Counted from the stretch's first letter, positions 17,491 through 25,595 are shown. The stretch is 64,000 nt of DNA from Pseudomonadota bacterium (GCA_018240595.1 JAFEFL010000064.1:62001-126000); one strand, 5' to 3'. Notes: a model not told the origin generated them from the letters alone. Numbers and translations: made by a program.

Positions 17491-18183
17491 ATGCTCACGC
17501 TTCTGCACCAACCGCTGTGTCCTCTTTCGCGCTTCGTTCGCCTCATCATGAGCGAATACGACATCGACGTGCGCCTGGTGGAAGAGCGGTTCTGGGAGCG
17601 CCGCGAGGAATTCCTGGTGATCAATCCGGCGGGCACCATCCCGGTGCTGATCGCCGACGGCATTCCGCCGATTCCGAGCGCACCGATCATCGCCGAATAT
17701 ATCGAGGAAACCCACCTCACCCCCGAAGGCGTGGACCGGCTGCTGCCTTCGGAGCCGCGCGACCGTGTCGAGGTGCGCCGGCTGGCGAGCTGGTTCAACG
17801 ACAAATTCCACGACGAGGTCTCGGGGCCGCTGGTCACCGAGCGGGTGTTCAAGCGCCACATGACCCTGGAGCAGGGCGGCGGTCCGCCGGACACCGCGAG
17901 CCTGCGCGCCGCCCGCCACAATATCCGCTATCATCTGGCCTATGTCGGCTGGCTGGCACGGACCCGCAACTGGCTCGCCGGCGACCGGCTGAGCCTCGCC
18001 GATCTGGCGGCGGCCGCGCATTTCTCCGCCGTGGACTATCTGGGCGACGTACCGTGGAACGAAGACGACGCAGCGAGGAACTGGTACGCGCGGGTCAAGT
18101 CGCGGCCGTCGTTCCGCGCGCTGCTGGCGGAAACGCTGGCGGGCATTCCGCCGGCCAAGCATTACGCCGACCTGGATTTTTAG
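17491..18183 (+). CDS. Glutathione S-transferase family protein
   Basis: A 230-residue protein with an N-terminal thioredoxin-like GST domain (HQPLCPLSRFVRLIMSEYD, with Cys10/Ser13 near the usual active-site position, then NPAGTIPVLIADG) and an all-helical C-terminal domain ending in a WLAGDRLSLADLAAAAHF motif. That latter motif is the standard GST N-cap box. The protein is likely a cytoplasmic glutathione-dependent enzyme of unknown substrate. It points away from uppP, and a small unknown gene follows 39 bases downstream. Confidence 0.88.
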   Translation: MLTLLHQPLCPLSRFVRLIMSEYDIDVRLVEERFWERREEFLVINPAGTIPVLIADGIPPIPSAPIIAEYIEETHLTPEGVDRLLPSEPRDRVEVRRLASWFNDKFHDEVSGPLVTERVFKRHMTLEQGGGPPDTASLRAARHNIRYHLAYVGWLARTRNWLAGDRLSLADLAAAAHFSAVDYLGDVPWNEDDAARNWYARVKSRPSFRALLAETLAGIPPAKHYADLDF

Positions 18184-18222
18184 CGAGAGGTCTCCGGCAA
18201 GAGCTTCCATGGGAGAGTGGGA

Positions 18223-18495
18223 ATGCCACTTTTCACCTACGTTGCTTGCTACCGCGGCGGCACCTATTCCGACCAAGATGCGAAGGGCAATTTCAAAGGG
18301 TCGGCAGCCGTAGTAATCGGCCGTATTCCTGAAAACGCATTGCCAAGCTTCAGCGCCACCTTGCGAAAGGCGGCCATAGAAAAGACCTATCGCATCGAGT
18401 GGCAGGCGATTCCTAACAAGACCAATCTTTGGCGAACGTCATTCGAACTGGATGGAAGCGAGTTCGCAATCTATGCCGTACAAACTGAAAGATAG
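18223..18495 (+). CDS. Small protein of unknown function
   Basis: A 90-residue product from ATG 18223, preceded by GGGAGAGTGGGA; a GTG at 18217 would add two residues. I do not recognise a family. The protein is soluble, with no signal peptide or membrane segment, and looks like a compact alpha/beta fold (VACYRGGTYSDQDAKGNFKG, YRIEWQAIPNKTNLWRTSF). Its codons (aaa, aat, ata, tta-type third positions) are noticeably more AT-rich than those of the GST and queG on either side. This, with the flanking REP doublet, hints at later arrival. Confidence 0.55.
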   Translation: MPLFTYVACYRGGTYSDQDAKGNFKGSAAVVIGRIPENALPSFSATLRKAAIEKTYRIEWQAIPNKTNLWRTSFELDGSEFAIYAVQTER

Positions 18496-18523
18496 TACGA
18501 GCAGCATGCGCGTTCTTTCTTTT

Positions 18524-18636
18524 CCCTCCCCCCTTGTGGGGGAGGGTCAGGGAGGGGGGTAGTCGATGTCGCGCGAAAGAAACATCGCCTCGCACAACGA
18601 CCCCTACCCCCAACCCCTCCCCACAAGGGGGAGGGG
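18524..18636. repeat. REPIN-like inverted REP doublet
   Basis: Arm 1 (18524-18565) contains CCCTCCCCC (18524-18532) pairing with GGGGGAGGG (18538-18546), then a G-rich tail. Arm 2 (18598-18636) is close to the reverse complement of arm 1 and has CCCCTCCCC (18614-18622) pairing with GGGGAGGGG. A ~32-base spacer between them is itself partly palindromic (CGATGT...ACATCG). The doublet overlaps the 5' end of queG. Confidence 0.75.
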
Positions 18637-19750
18637 AGCAGGAAGCGAGATCAAAACCGCGCTGATCGAACGTGCGCGTGAGCGCGGCTTCGACGTCGCC
18701 GGAATCACGCGGCCCGATGCCGTGCCGGAGGCGAAGGCACGGCTCGAACGCTTCCTCGCCGACGGCGCGCATGGCGACATGGTGTGGCTCGAAACCACGG
18801 CCGAGCGCCGCGGCTCGCCGCTGGCGCTGTGGCCCGACGTGCGCTCCGTCATCATGCTCGGCATGAATTACGGTCCCGACGAGGATCCGCGCGACATCCT
18901 GGCGAAGCGCGAGCGCGCCGCCATCTCGGTCTATGCCAAGGGCGACGACTATCACGAGCTGATCAAGGCGCGACTGAAAGATATCGCCCGCTGGCTCGTT
19001 GGCACCGCCGGCGGCGATGTCAAAGTCTTCGTCGACACCGCCGCGGTGATGGAGAAACCGCTGGCCGCCAAAGCCGGACTCGGCTGGCAGGGCAAGCACA
19101 CCAACCTCGTGTCGCGTCAATTCGGCTCGTGGCTGTTTCTCGGCGCGATCTTCACCACGCTCGATCTGCCGGCGGATGACGAGGTCGGCGACAGTTGCGG
19201 ATCGTGCCGCGCCTGCCTCGACGCCTGCCCGACCGCGGCGTTCCCTGAGCCTTACCGTCTCGATGCGCGCCGCTGCATTTCCTATCTGACCATCGAGCAC
19301 AAGGGCCCGATCCCGCGCGATCTGCGCGCCGCGATGGGCAATCGCGTCTACGGCTGTGACGATTGCCTTGCCGCCTGTCCGTGGAACAAGTTCGCGCAGG
19401 CCGGCCGCGAGGCCAAGCTCGCGGCGCGCGATGTGTTGCGCGCGCCAACGCTTGCCGAACTCGTCCGGCTCGACGATCCGCAATTCCGCACTCTGTTTGC
19501 CAAGACCTCGATCAAGCGCACCGGCCGCGACCGCTTCATCCGCAACGTGCTCTATGCCATCGGCAATTCCGGCGACGCATCCCTAGCATCCGAAGCCGAA
19601 CGATTGCTCAGCGATACTTCGCCGCTGGTGCGCGGCGCCGCGGTGTGGGCGCTGTCGCGGTTAAAGACGCGCGACGAGTTTGAGGCGTTAAAGCGCGAGG
19701 ATGAGGATGCTGTGGTCAACAACGAGTGGGACGCAGCTTTGACTTTTTGA
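18566..19750 (+). CDS. queG: Epoxyqueuosine reductase
   Basis: A 394-residue enzyme for the last step of queuosine biosynthesis, reduction of epoxyqueuosine in tRNA with cobalamin and two 4Fe-4S clusters. The ferredoxin-like cysteines are CGSCRACLDACP and CDDCLAACP, and upstream stretches such as DTAAVMEKPLAAKAGLGWQGKH (split: DTAAVMEKPLAAK, GLGWQGKH) are typical. The C-terminal part has HEAT-like helices. Normal QueG begins about at residue 27 here (EIKTALIERA). Residues 12-24 (DPYPQPLPTRGRG) are the translation of a REP arm, and there is no start codon between the repeat and the conserved region. The repeat therefore supplies the N-terminus and also the G-rich sequence acting as ribosome binding site. 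Confidence 0.93.
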   Translation: MSRERNIASHNDPYPQPLPTRGRGAGSEIKTALIERARERGFDVAGITRPDAVPEAKARLERFLADGAHGDMVWLETTAERRGSPLALWPDVRSVIMLGMNYGPDEDPRDILAKRERAAISVYAKGDDYHELIKARLKDIARWLVGTAGGDVKVFVDTAAVMEKPLAAKAGLGWQGKHTNLVSRQFGSWLFLGAIFTTLDLPADDEVGDSCGSCRACLDACPTAAFPEPYRLDARRCISYLTIEHKGPIPRDLRAAMGNRVYGCDDCLAACPWNKFAQAGREAKLAARDVLRAPTLAELVRLDDPQFRTLFAKTSIKRTGRDRFIRNVLYAIGNSGDASLASEAERLLSDTSPLVRGAAVWALSRLKTRDEFEALKREDEDAVVNNEWDAALTF

Positions 19751-19765
19751 TGCTCGAGCGACCTG

Positions 19766-19856
19766 CTCCGCTCGTCCCCGCGGAAGCGGGGACCCAGGCT
19801 AAGCGTCATCTTCCGCCTGAAGAACTGGACCCCCGCCTGCGCGGGGGTGAGCGGAG
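19766..19856. repeat. REPIN-like repeat downstream of queG
   Basis: Two GC-rich hairpins face each other: CGTCCCCGCGGAAGCGGGGAC at the left and ACCCCCGCCTGCGCGGGGGT at the right. The outer ends CCGCTC and GAGCGG are complementary. It lies between the convergent ends of queG and the hydrolase gene. It is the same design as the element at 45.75 kb (both contain an internal CTGGAC or CCAG motif). Confidence 0.7.
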
Positions 19857-19873
19857 TTTGACGCAACGTCGCC

Positions 19874-20665
19874 CTAAAACTCCTTCACCGCCGCGATCAG
19901 CCGCTCGAGATCCTCCGGCCGCGACAGGCGATGATCGCCGTCCTTGATCAGCGTCAGCACCACGTCGTCGCGCGCGATGCGTGACACCAGCTCGACGGCA
20001 TGGCGCCACGGCACGTCCGGGTCCTGCACGCCCTGCAGGATGTGCACCGGGCAGCCCGGCTCGATCATGCCGCCCATCATCAGATGCTTGCGGCCGTCCT
20101 CGATCAGGTTGCGCGTGATCGGATAGCCGACCGGGTCGTACTCCGACGGCCGCGTCCAGAACCCCTTGGTTTCGATCTCGCGCTTGATGTCGGCAGGGAA
20201 TGCCTTCCACATCAGTTCTTCGGTGAAGTCCACCGCCGGCGCGATGAGCACCATCCCCGCAGGCTTCGGCGCGTCCTTGAGCTGCCGAAGCCGCGCCGCC
20301 AGCAAGAGCGCGATCCAGCCGCCCATCGAGGAACCGATCAGGATCTGCGGCCCCTTGGCGAAGCGGGTTACCACAGCGAGGCTGTCCTCCAGCCAGGAGC
20401 CGATAGTTCCGTCGGCAAAGTCGCCGCCGGATTCGCCGTGGCCGGAATAATCGAAGCGCAGGCATGCGCGGCCCTCGGCCTCTGCCCAGGCATCCAATGC
20501 TACCGCCTTTGTGCCTTTCATGTCGGACTTGAAGCCGCCGAGCCAGACGAGGCCCGGCCTGTCCTGTCCTTGTCCCAATCCAAGGCTCTTGCCCTCCCGG
20601 GCCCGCACGGCGATGGTCCTCGCAGGTGATTCGAGCGCCAGATTCGTAACTGGGACTTCGCTCAT
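19874..20665 (-). CDS. Alpha/beta hydrolase, ABHD10/palmitoyl esterase-like
   Basis: A 263-residue serine hydrolase with a nucleophile elbow GSSMGG (Ser113), a glycine-rich oxyanion strand LVWLGGFKSDMKGTKA (~39-54), a DYSGHGES motif (~72-79) and a late His in DGDHRLS. The acid is probably the Asp in LQGVQDPDVPW. The FKSDMKGTKA stretch is typical of the ABHD10-like and rhizobial esterase branch. It is predicted cytoplasmic, with no signal peptide. Substrate unknown; thioesters such as acyl-proteins or acyl-glucuronides are suggested by relatives only. Standalone gene on the minus strand. Confidence 0.85.
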   Translation of the reverse strand: MSEVPVTNLALESPARTIAVRAREGKSLGLGQGQDRPGLVWLGGFKSDMKGTKAVALDAWAEAEGRACLRFDYSGHGESGGDFADGTIGSWLEDSLAVVTRFAKGPQILIGSSMGGWIALLLAARLRQLKDAPKPAGMVLIAPAVDFTEELMWKAFPADIKREIETKGFWTRPSEYDPVGYPITRNLIEDGRKHLMMGGMIEPGCPVHILQGVQDPDVPWRHAVELVSRIARDDVVLTLIKDGDHRLSRPEDLERLIAAVKEF

Positions 20666-20704
20666 GCGTGACCTTTCGGGTGACCGTGTAGACGACAGGA
20701 CTGG

Positions 20705-21982
20705 TTGAGGGCTTTAGACCGCTTGGGCATTCAATTCTTTTCGCCGCAACCGGCCCCGCATGGCAAGGGGCCGCAAACCGTGGCCCAGCCACGGCGCGGC
20801 AAGGCGCGCTCGTTGTCCGGCGCCACCATTCTGCAACTCGTGCCGTCGTTGAGCGATGACGCGGTCGGGCAGGCCTCGGTCGAGATCGCGTTGACGCTGC
20901 TCAAGGCCGGTGCCCGTGCCATCATCGCCGGCGGCGACGGCCCGCTGGTCGGCGAATTGCGCGCTTTCGGCGGCGAGTGGCTGTCGATGACGACGGACAC
21001 AGTCAATCCGCTGCGCATCGGCGGCAACACGCGCCACCTGCAACGGCTGATCGCCGGCGAACGCATCGACATCATCCACGCGCATTGCGCCGCGGCAGCG
21101 CGCAGCGCGCTGGCGGCGACCACGCGCCAGCCGGTGTACCTGGTCACATCGTTTCCCGACCGGCTGCAAAGCAACTCGGCGCTGCACACCTACCTGCAAC
21201 GACCGCTCGCCCTTGGCGATCGCGTCATCGCGCCGTCGAGCTACATTTCGCGGGCGATGATCGAGCGCTATGGCATTCCAGCCGACCGCATCACCGTCAT
21301 TCCGCGCGCGGTCGATACGGCGACCTTCTCGCCCACCTTCACCAATGCCGATCGCATCGCCGCGATGCGCCGCGGCTGGGGGCTGCTGCCGCACATGCGC
21401 GTCGTTCTGGTGTCCGGACGCGTTGCGCCGTGGAACGGCCAGCTCAGTGTGATCGACGCTGCGCGGCTGATGGTGGCCGACGGCAAGCGCAATGTCGCTT
21501 TCGTCTTCGTCGGCGACGACCGTGGCCATCCGGCCTATCGCCATGCGTTGCTCAAGCGCGCCCGCGATCTCGGCGTCGATACGCTCGTGCGCCTCGTCGG
21601 CCATTGCCCCGACATGCCCACGGCGCTGGCCGCCGCCGACGTCGTCGTAGTGCCGTCGCTTGAGCCGCCGCTGACCGGCCGCGCGGCGATCGAGGGTCAG
21701 GCGCTCGGACGGCCAGTCGTCACGACTGCCGTCGGCAGCCTGCCGGAGAACGTGCTGGCGCCGCCGCGCATGCGCGAGGAATTACGCACCGGCTGGGTGG
21801 TGCGGCCCGGCAATTCAACCGAACTGGCGCGCGCCACCACTGCGGCGCTCAATCTCGACGCGACGACCTACGAAGCACTCGGTGCGCGGGCGCGGCAATT
21901 CGCCGAGTTCATGTTTTCCCCGTCCAGCGTTGCCGAGGCCATTCGCGGTGTTTATACCTCGCTGCTGGCGCGCGACGCCTGA
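20705..21982 (+). CDS. Glycosyltransferase family 4, first of a tandem pair
   Basis: A protein of ~425 residues with the GT-B architecture of family 4. The N-terminal Rossmann half has a VPSLSDDAVGQASVEIAL start and HAHCAAAARSAL. The C-terminal half has VSGRVAPWNGQ, FVGDDRGHPAY and the sugar-nucleotide site with EPPLTGRAAIEGQALGRPVV (the E-x7-E-like region). The start is uncertain: TTG 20705 is the first in frame, but a downstream GTG near codon 26 is possible since the first ~35 residues are not conserved-looking. It probably builds a cell-surface polysaccharide or lipid-linked sugar in the cytoplasm. The paralogue follows 14 bases later. Confidence 0.85.
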   Translation: MRALDRLGIQFFSPQPAPHGKGPQTVAQPRRGKARSLSGATILQLVPSLSDDAVGQASVEIALTLLKAGARAIIAGGDGPLVGELRAFGGEWLSMTTDTVNPLRIGGNTRHLQRLIAGERIDIIHAHCAAAARSALAATTRQPVYLVTSFPDRLQSNSALHTYLQRPLALGDRVIAPSSYISRAMIERYGIPADRITVIPRAVDTATFSPTFTNADRIAAMRRGWGLLPHMRVVLVSGRVAPWNGQLSVIDAARLMVADGKRNVAFVFVGDDRGHPAYRHALLKRARDLGVDTLVRLVGHCPDMPTALAAADVVVVPSLEPPLTGRAAIEGQALGRPVVTTAVGSLPENVLAPPRMREELRTGWVVRPGNSTELARATTAALNLDATTYEALGARARQFAEFMFSPSSVAEAIRGVYTSLLARDA

Positions 21983-21996
21983 GGGATCGTGACCGT

Positions 21997-23274
21997 ATGT
22001 CGAGTGCTCCGGCGTCTCATCCAGCCGAACCAGGCCGCATCGCCGAGCGGACTCCGACACCCGCTAATTCCAACACCGCCGCTGTCCGGCCGATCACGGT
22101 GCTCATCGTCGTGCCGACGCTCGGCGCCGGCGCCGCGGAGCATGGCGCGGTCGAGCTCGTGCGCTGCCTGAAAGCCGCGGGACATCACGCCATCGTTGCG
22201 GCGCGCGCCGGCCGGCTGGTCGGGGCCATCACCGCGCTGGGCGGTGAATTCGTGGCGCTTAACGTCGCCAGCAAGAACCCGCTCGTGATGTTGCGCAATG
22301 CAGCCGCGCTGGTGGGCCTGGCGCGCCGCCGTCATTGCGATGTCATCCACGCGCTCGGTAGAGCGGGAGCCTGGAGCGCGTCGCTGGCGGCCCGGCGCTG
22401 CAAGGTCCCTTTCGTCACCGGCTGGTATAAGGGCTTCCGCGAGCAGAACTGGTTCAAGCGAGTCTATAACGGCGTCATGGCGCGCGGCGATCGCGTCGTC
22501 GCCACCAGCGATGACATTGCCCAGCTCGTGCACGACCGTTACGGCACGCCGTGGGAGCGCCTCGCCGTGGTGCCGCTGAGCGTCGATTTTTCGATGTTCG
22601 ATCCGGCCGCCGTGGCACGGCAGCGCGTTGCCGCCATGCGCAATGCGTGGGGTGTTGAACCGGAGACGAGGGTAATCCTCGTCACCGGCCGCATCGTCCG
22701 CCGCAAAGGCCACCACGTCGTGGTGAAGGCGCTCAGGCGTCTCAAGGACATGGGCGTCACCGATTTTCTCTGCGTGTTCGTCGGCGAGGACAACGGCCGC
22801 ACCAACTACACCGGCGAGCTGTGGGACGAGGTGCAGGCGAGCGGCGTCATGGACCACGTCCGCATGGCGGCGCCGGTCCACGACATGCCGGCGGCCTATG
22901 CAGCCGCGTCGGTGGTGGTCTCGGCCGCGGTGCAGCTCGAAGGCGTCCAGCGCGCGATCCTCGAGGCCCAGGCGATGGCCCGGCCGGTGATCGTGTCCGA
23001 TCTGGCAGCCGGGTCCGACGTGGTGCTGACCGCGCCCGCCGTGCCGGAGAACCGGGTTTCCGGCCTCAAGTTTCCGGCCGGCGACGACGCCGCGCTGGCC
23101 GCCAGCCTGATGCGGCTGTTTTCGATGCCGGACTCCGCGTCCGCCGCCATGGGACGGCGCGGCCGCGCCTGGGTGCTCGATCATTTCGAGCCCGGCATCG
23201 CCGCCAAGGACATGCTGGCGCTGTACCGCGACCTCACCATTCCGCCGGCGCGCGGTGCCGGTACCGGCCGTTGA
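21997..23274 (+). CDS. Glycosyltransferase family 4, second of a tandem pair
   Basis: A 425-residue GT-B family 4 enzyme and clear paralogue of the upstream gene: VVPTLGAGAAEHGAVELVRCLKAAG, HALGRAGAWSASLAARRC, VTGRIVRRKGHHVVVKALR, FVGEDNGRTNY, VQLEGVQRAILEAQAMARPV. The N-terminal ~25 residues are Ala/Pro-rich. With 14 bases between them the two genes form an operon; each lacks a signal peptide. No flippase, polymerase or acyltransferase is adjacent, so the polysaccharide or glycolipid cannot be named. The pair lies between a hydrolase and infC. Confidence 0.87.
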   Translation: MSSAPASHPAEPGRIAERTPTPANSNTAAVRPITVLIVVPTLGAGAAEHGAVELVRCLKAAGHHAIVAARAGRLVGAITALGGEFVALNVASKNPLVMLRNAAALVGLARRRHCDVIHALGRAGAWSASLAARRCKVPFVTGWYKGFREQNWFKRVYNGVMARGDRVVATSDDIAQLVHDRYGTPWERLAVVPLSVDFSMFDPAAVARQRVAAMRNAWGVEPETRVILVTGRIVRRKGHHVVVKALRRLKDMGVTDFLCVFVGEDNGRTNYTGELWDEVQASGVMDHVRMAAPVHDMPAAYAAASVVVSAAVQLEGVQRAILEAQAMARPVIVSDLAAGSDVVLTAPAVPENRVSGLKFPAGDDAALAASLMRLFSMPDSASAAMGRRGRAWVLDHFEPGIAAKDMLALYRDLTIPPARGAGTGR

Positions 23275-23471
23275 AGACAAATAGCGGCTGGTCTTTAAGC
23301 CTTTTTCGACGCAAAACGTGACCCGGAACCGCGTTGACAGATCGGAGGTTACTACCGATCTTTCAACCATGGTCCGCTATCGGCGGGCCGCGGCGCGGCG
23401 GCCCTTTTGGATTCGCCCGCATCCGATGTTATAAGTTTACTACTGTCGCAACAGCAGAGGAGAGAAGTGCC

Positions 23472-24014
23472 ATTCGTCGTCCGATGAAATCAGCGCTGCC
23501 CGCCCAGAACAAGGACGGCCCGCGCGTCAATGAGGAGATCCGCTCCCGCGAGGTTCAGCTGATCGATGCCACTGGCGAGAACAAAGGTGTCGTCGCCACG
23601 GAAACCGCCATCGGGCTCGCCCAGGCGGCCGGGCTTGATCTCGTCGAGATCGCCCCGAACTCCACCCCGCCCGTCGCCAAGATCCTGGATTACGGCAAGT
23701 ACAAATTCCAGGCGCAGAAGAAGGCGGCGGAAGCTCGCAAAAAGCAGAAAGTCGTCGAGATCAAGGAGATCAAACTCCGCCCGATGATCGACGATCACGA
23801 CTACCAGGTGAAGATGCGCTCGATGCAGCGGTTTTTCGAGGAAGGCGACAAGGTCAAGATCACCTTGCGTTTCCGCGGCCGCGAAATGGCGCACCAGGAA
23901 CTGGGCTACAAGCTTTTGCAGCGAGTGAAGGAAGACACCGACAAGATTTCCAAGGTCGAGTCGGAACCGCGCTTTGAAGGCCGCCAGATGGTGATGCTGC
24001 TGGCGCCGCGCTAA
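23472..24014 (+). CDS. infC: Translation initiation factor IF-3, with predicted ATT start
   Basis: A 180-residue IF-3: N-domain with GPRVNEEIRSREVQLIDATG and ILDYGKYKFQAQKK, linker helix and C-domain VKMRSMQRFFEEGDKVKITL, FRGREMAHQELG. I start it at ATT 23472 (IRRPMKSALP). The Shine-Dalgarno AGAGGAGAG ends about eight bases before that codon, while the first in-frame ATG (23484) lies about 20 bases away and would cut the conserved RRP start. IF-3 discriminates against non-canonical starts and represses its own AUU-initiated gene in enterobacteria; the same loop is inferred here. A perfect -35 TTGACA is at 23334-23339, but its -10 is weak. Confidence 0.94.
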   Translation: MRRPMKSALPAQNKDGPRVNEEIRSREVQLIDATGENKGVVATETAIGLAQAAGLDLVEIAPNSTPPVAKILDYGKYKFQAQKKAAEARKKQKVVEIKEIKLRPMIDDHDYQVKMRSMQRFFEEGDKVKITLRFRGREMAHQELGYKLLQRVKEDTDKISKVESEPRFEGRQMVMLLAPR

Positions 24015-24040
24015 GTTCTGATCCGTGATCTGAAGCCAAG

Positions 24041-24072
24041 AAACGCGCCGGGAAACCGGCGCGTTTTGCGTT
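24041..24072 (+). terminator. Intrinsic terminator after infC
   Basis: Stem AACGCGCCGG (24042-24051) and CCGGCGCGTT (24056-24065), extended by one A-T pair, encloses a GAAA loop and is followed by TTTGCGTTT. It separates infC from the minus-strand exported protein and from rpmI-rplT, which therefore have their own promoter. Confidence 0.85.
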
Positions 24073-24088
24073 TCCGCCGAGGCCGCAC

Positions 24089-24481
24089 CTAGCGCTTCTC
24101 CGCCTCCCACCGCCCCGCGCAAGCACCGTTCTTGCCGGTGCCTTTCCAGGTGCCGGAGCCCGCATTGGCCGCCAGCTTGCCGCTGCCCTGCGCGCCCTGC
24201 TCGCCGAGGCGGATATTGACGCTGACAGCGCCGCTGGCCGCCACCGAGCCGGAGAAATCCACGTTCTCCGGTCCGGCGTAGCGGATCCTGCCGCCATCGA
24301 CTGCGACTTCGTAGCGGTAGGCCTGATCGCAATTGCCGCTCTCGGTGACCACGACGACGCTCCAGCGGCCGTCATGGGCCGCGGCGCGCGCCGGGGGCGC
24401 CACCAGCGAAGCCGAGACGACGGCTGCCGCGGCCAGGAGGCCGGTGGCCTTGAACGACGGCTGCAGCCTGAAATGGGTCAC
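24089..24481 (-). CDS. Small exported protein of unknown function
   Basis: A 130-residue protein from GTG 24481, which has GGGAGA six bases upstream. A signal peptide is clear (hydrophobic ~13-28, cleavage near PPARAAA). The mature part begins HDGRWSVVVVTESGNCDQAYRYEVAVDGG (two pieces: HDGRWSVVVVTESGN and CDQAYRYEVAVDGG) and is a predicted beta-rich domain of ~95 residues with two Cys. Similar DGRWSV-type secreted proteins are common in Rhizobiales, but I know of no assigned function. It is convergent with infC. Confidence 0.75.
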   Translation of the reverse strand: MTHFRLQPSFKATGLLAAAAVVSASLVAPPARAAAHDGRWSVVVVTESGNCDQAYRYEVAVDGGRIRYAGPENVDFSGSVAASGAVSVNIRLGEQGAQGSGKLAANAGSGTWKGTGKNGACAGRWEAEKR

Positions 24482-24839
24482 GGCACGTCTCCCTTGCGGC
24501 CTTGCGGCCGGCAAAGCCCGACATTGGCATGGGTCACGCGACCCAAGGCGGTAACGCGTCCTGGCGTCGCCGGTTTCAGGGGGCGCCCGCCCCATCCAAC
24601 GTGTTGATATTATTATAATATTGTCATAATCGGACATCCGGTCGGGCTCCGGCGGCCCGGCCCCGCGCCTCTGTTGATAATTTCCGCCGGCTCTGGCATA
24701 CACCGCGCTCTCGCCGACCGGCCGACAAGGGCTGCCGTGGCGGCGATACCCGCTCAATCCCGAGCACCGGCCAAAGGCTCGTTCGCCTTCGGCTGAATTC
24801 GGCTGTGGTTCCGAACCAACGGCCTTATTGGAGAGCAAA
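24482..24839. other. Non-coding region upstream of rpmI
   Basis: About 360 bases without a gene. An AT-rich patch at 24603-24630 contains TATAAT and CATAAT and may hold the promoter of the minus-strand exported gene or of rpmI. A sigma-70-like pair follows at 24674-24702 (listed separately). The last ~130 bases form the rpmI leader, GC-rich with short inverted repeats. Leaders at this place bind L20 in other bacteria, but I cannot demonstrate that structure here. Confidence 0.5.
24674..24702 (+). promoter_or_regulatory. Candidate promoter of rpmI-rplT
   Basis: TTGATA (24674-24679) and CATACA (24697-24702) are 17 bases apart, in the context CTGTTGATAATTT and CTGGCATACACC. This is a fair sigma-70 match. 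The start would be near 24709, leaving a 130-base leader before rpmI. Confidence 0.5.
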
Positions 24840-25040
24840 ATGCCCAAGCTGAAGACCAAATCGGGCGCTAAAAAGCGCTTCAAAATCACCGCGACCGGCA
24901 AGGTGAAATTCCAGCAGTCCGGCAAGCGTCACGGCATGATCAAGCGCACCACCAAGCAGATCCGCGAGCATCGCGGCACCGCTGTGCTGTTCAAGACCGA
25001 CGGCGACAACATCAAGAAGTACTGGCTGCCCAACGGCTGA
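24840..25040 (+). CDS. rpmI: 50S ribosomal protein L35
   Basis: A 66-residue basic protein (MPKLKTKSGAKKRFKITATG, ending YWLPNG), the standard L35. ATG 24840 is preceded by GGAGAG; an upstream TTG in frame is ignored. L35 sits near the exit tunnel of the large subunit. The rplT gene follows after 56 bases, and in this gene order L20 commonly controls both by binding the leader. Confidence 0.97.
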   Translation: MPKLKTKSGAKKRFKITATGKVKFQQSGKRHGMIKRTTKQIREHRGTAVLFKTDGDNIKKYWLPNG

Positions 25041-25096
25041 GCCGCTTCCTGATCGTTCATCCCAACGTTTGCTGATTTAGCTGAAGGAGTTTTTCC

Positions 25097-25477
25097 ATGG
25101 CTCGCGTTAAACGTGGCGTCACCGCCCACGCCAAGCACAAGAAAGTCTACAAGGCCGCCAAGGGCTATTACGGCCGCCGCAAGAACACCATCCGCGTCGC
25201 CAAGCAGGCGGTCGAAAAGGCCGGCCAGTACGCGTTCCGCGACCGCAAGCGCAAGAAGCGGAATTTCCGCGCGCTCTGGATCCAGCGCCTCAACGCCGCC
25301 GTGCGTCCGTTCGGCCTGAGCTACTCGAAGTTCATCGACGGCCTCAACAAGTCCGGCCTCGTCATCGACCGCAAGGTTCTCTCGGACCTGGCGATCAACG
25401 AACCGGGTGCGTTTGCCGCGATCGTCGAGAAGGCCAAGGCCGCCATTCCGGCGCAGGCTGAAGCCGCTAGCGCCTAA
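25097..25477 (+). CDS. rplT: 50S ribosomal protein L20
   Basis: A 126-residue protein with the strongly basic N-terminal tail (MARVKRGVTAHAKHKKVYKA) and globular RNA-binding part (FGLSYSKFIDGLNKSGLVI). It is essential for early 50S assembly and in many bacteria a translational repressor of the infC-rpmI-rplT group. A GAAGGAG lies upstream of the ATG. The REP-like repeat downstream separates it from pheS. Confidence 0.98.
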   Translation: MARVKRGVTAHAKHKKVYKAAKGYYGRRKNTIRVAKQAVEKAGQYAFRDRKRKKRNFRALWIQRLNAAVRPFGLSYSKFIDGLNKSGLVIDRKVLSDLAINEPGAFAAIVEKAKAAIPAQAEAASA

Positions 25478-25501
25478 AGCCTTCGGAGCACTGCCTCTCC
25501 T

Positions 25502-25595
25502 CTGTCATGCGCGGGCTTGACCCGCGCATCCCGCTTAGGGGCGCAAGGCCGTGCCCATGGAATCGGGATGGCCGGGTCAAGCCCGGCCATGACAA
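25502..25595. repeat. REPIN-like repeat between rplT and pheS
   Basis: Left arm CTGTCATGCGCGGGCTTGAC...GCGCATCC and right arm GGATGGCCGGGTCAAG...CCATGACA are near reverse complements around a ~35-base core. Translated in the forward frame it gives MRGLDPRIP...GRVKPGHD, a sequence that often contaminates the starts of predicted alphaproteobacterial proteins. It leads directly to the pheS ribosome binding region. Confidence 0.8.
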
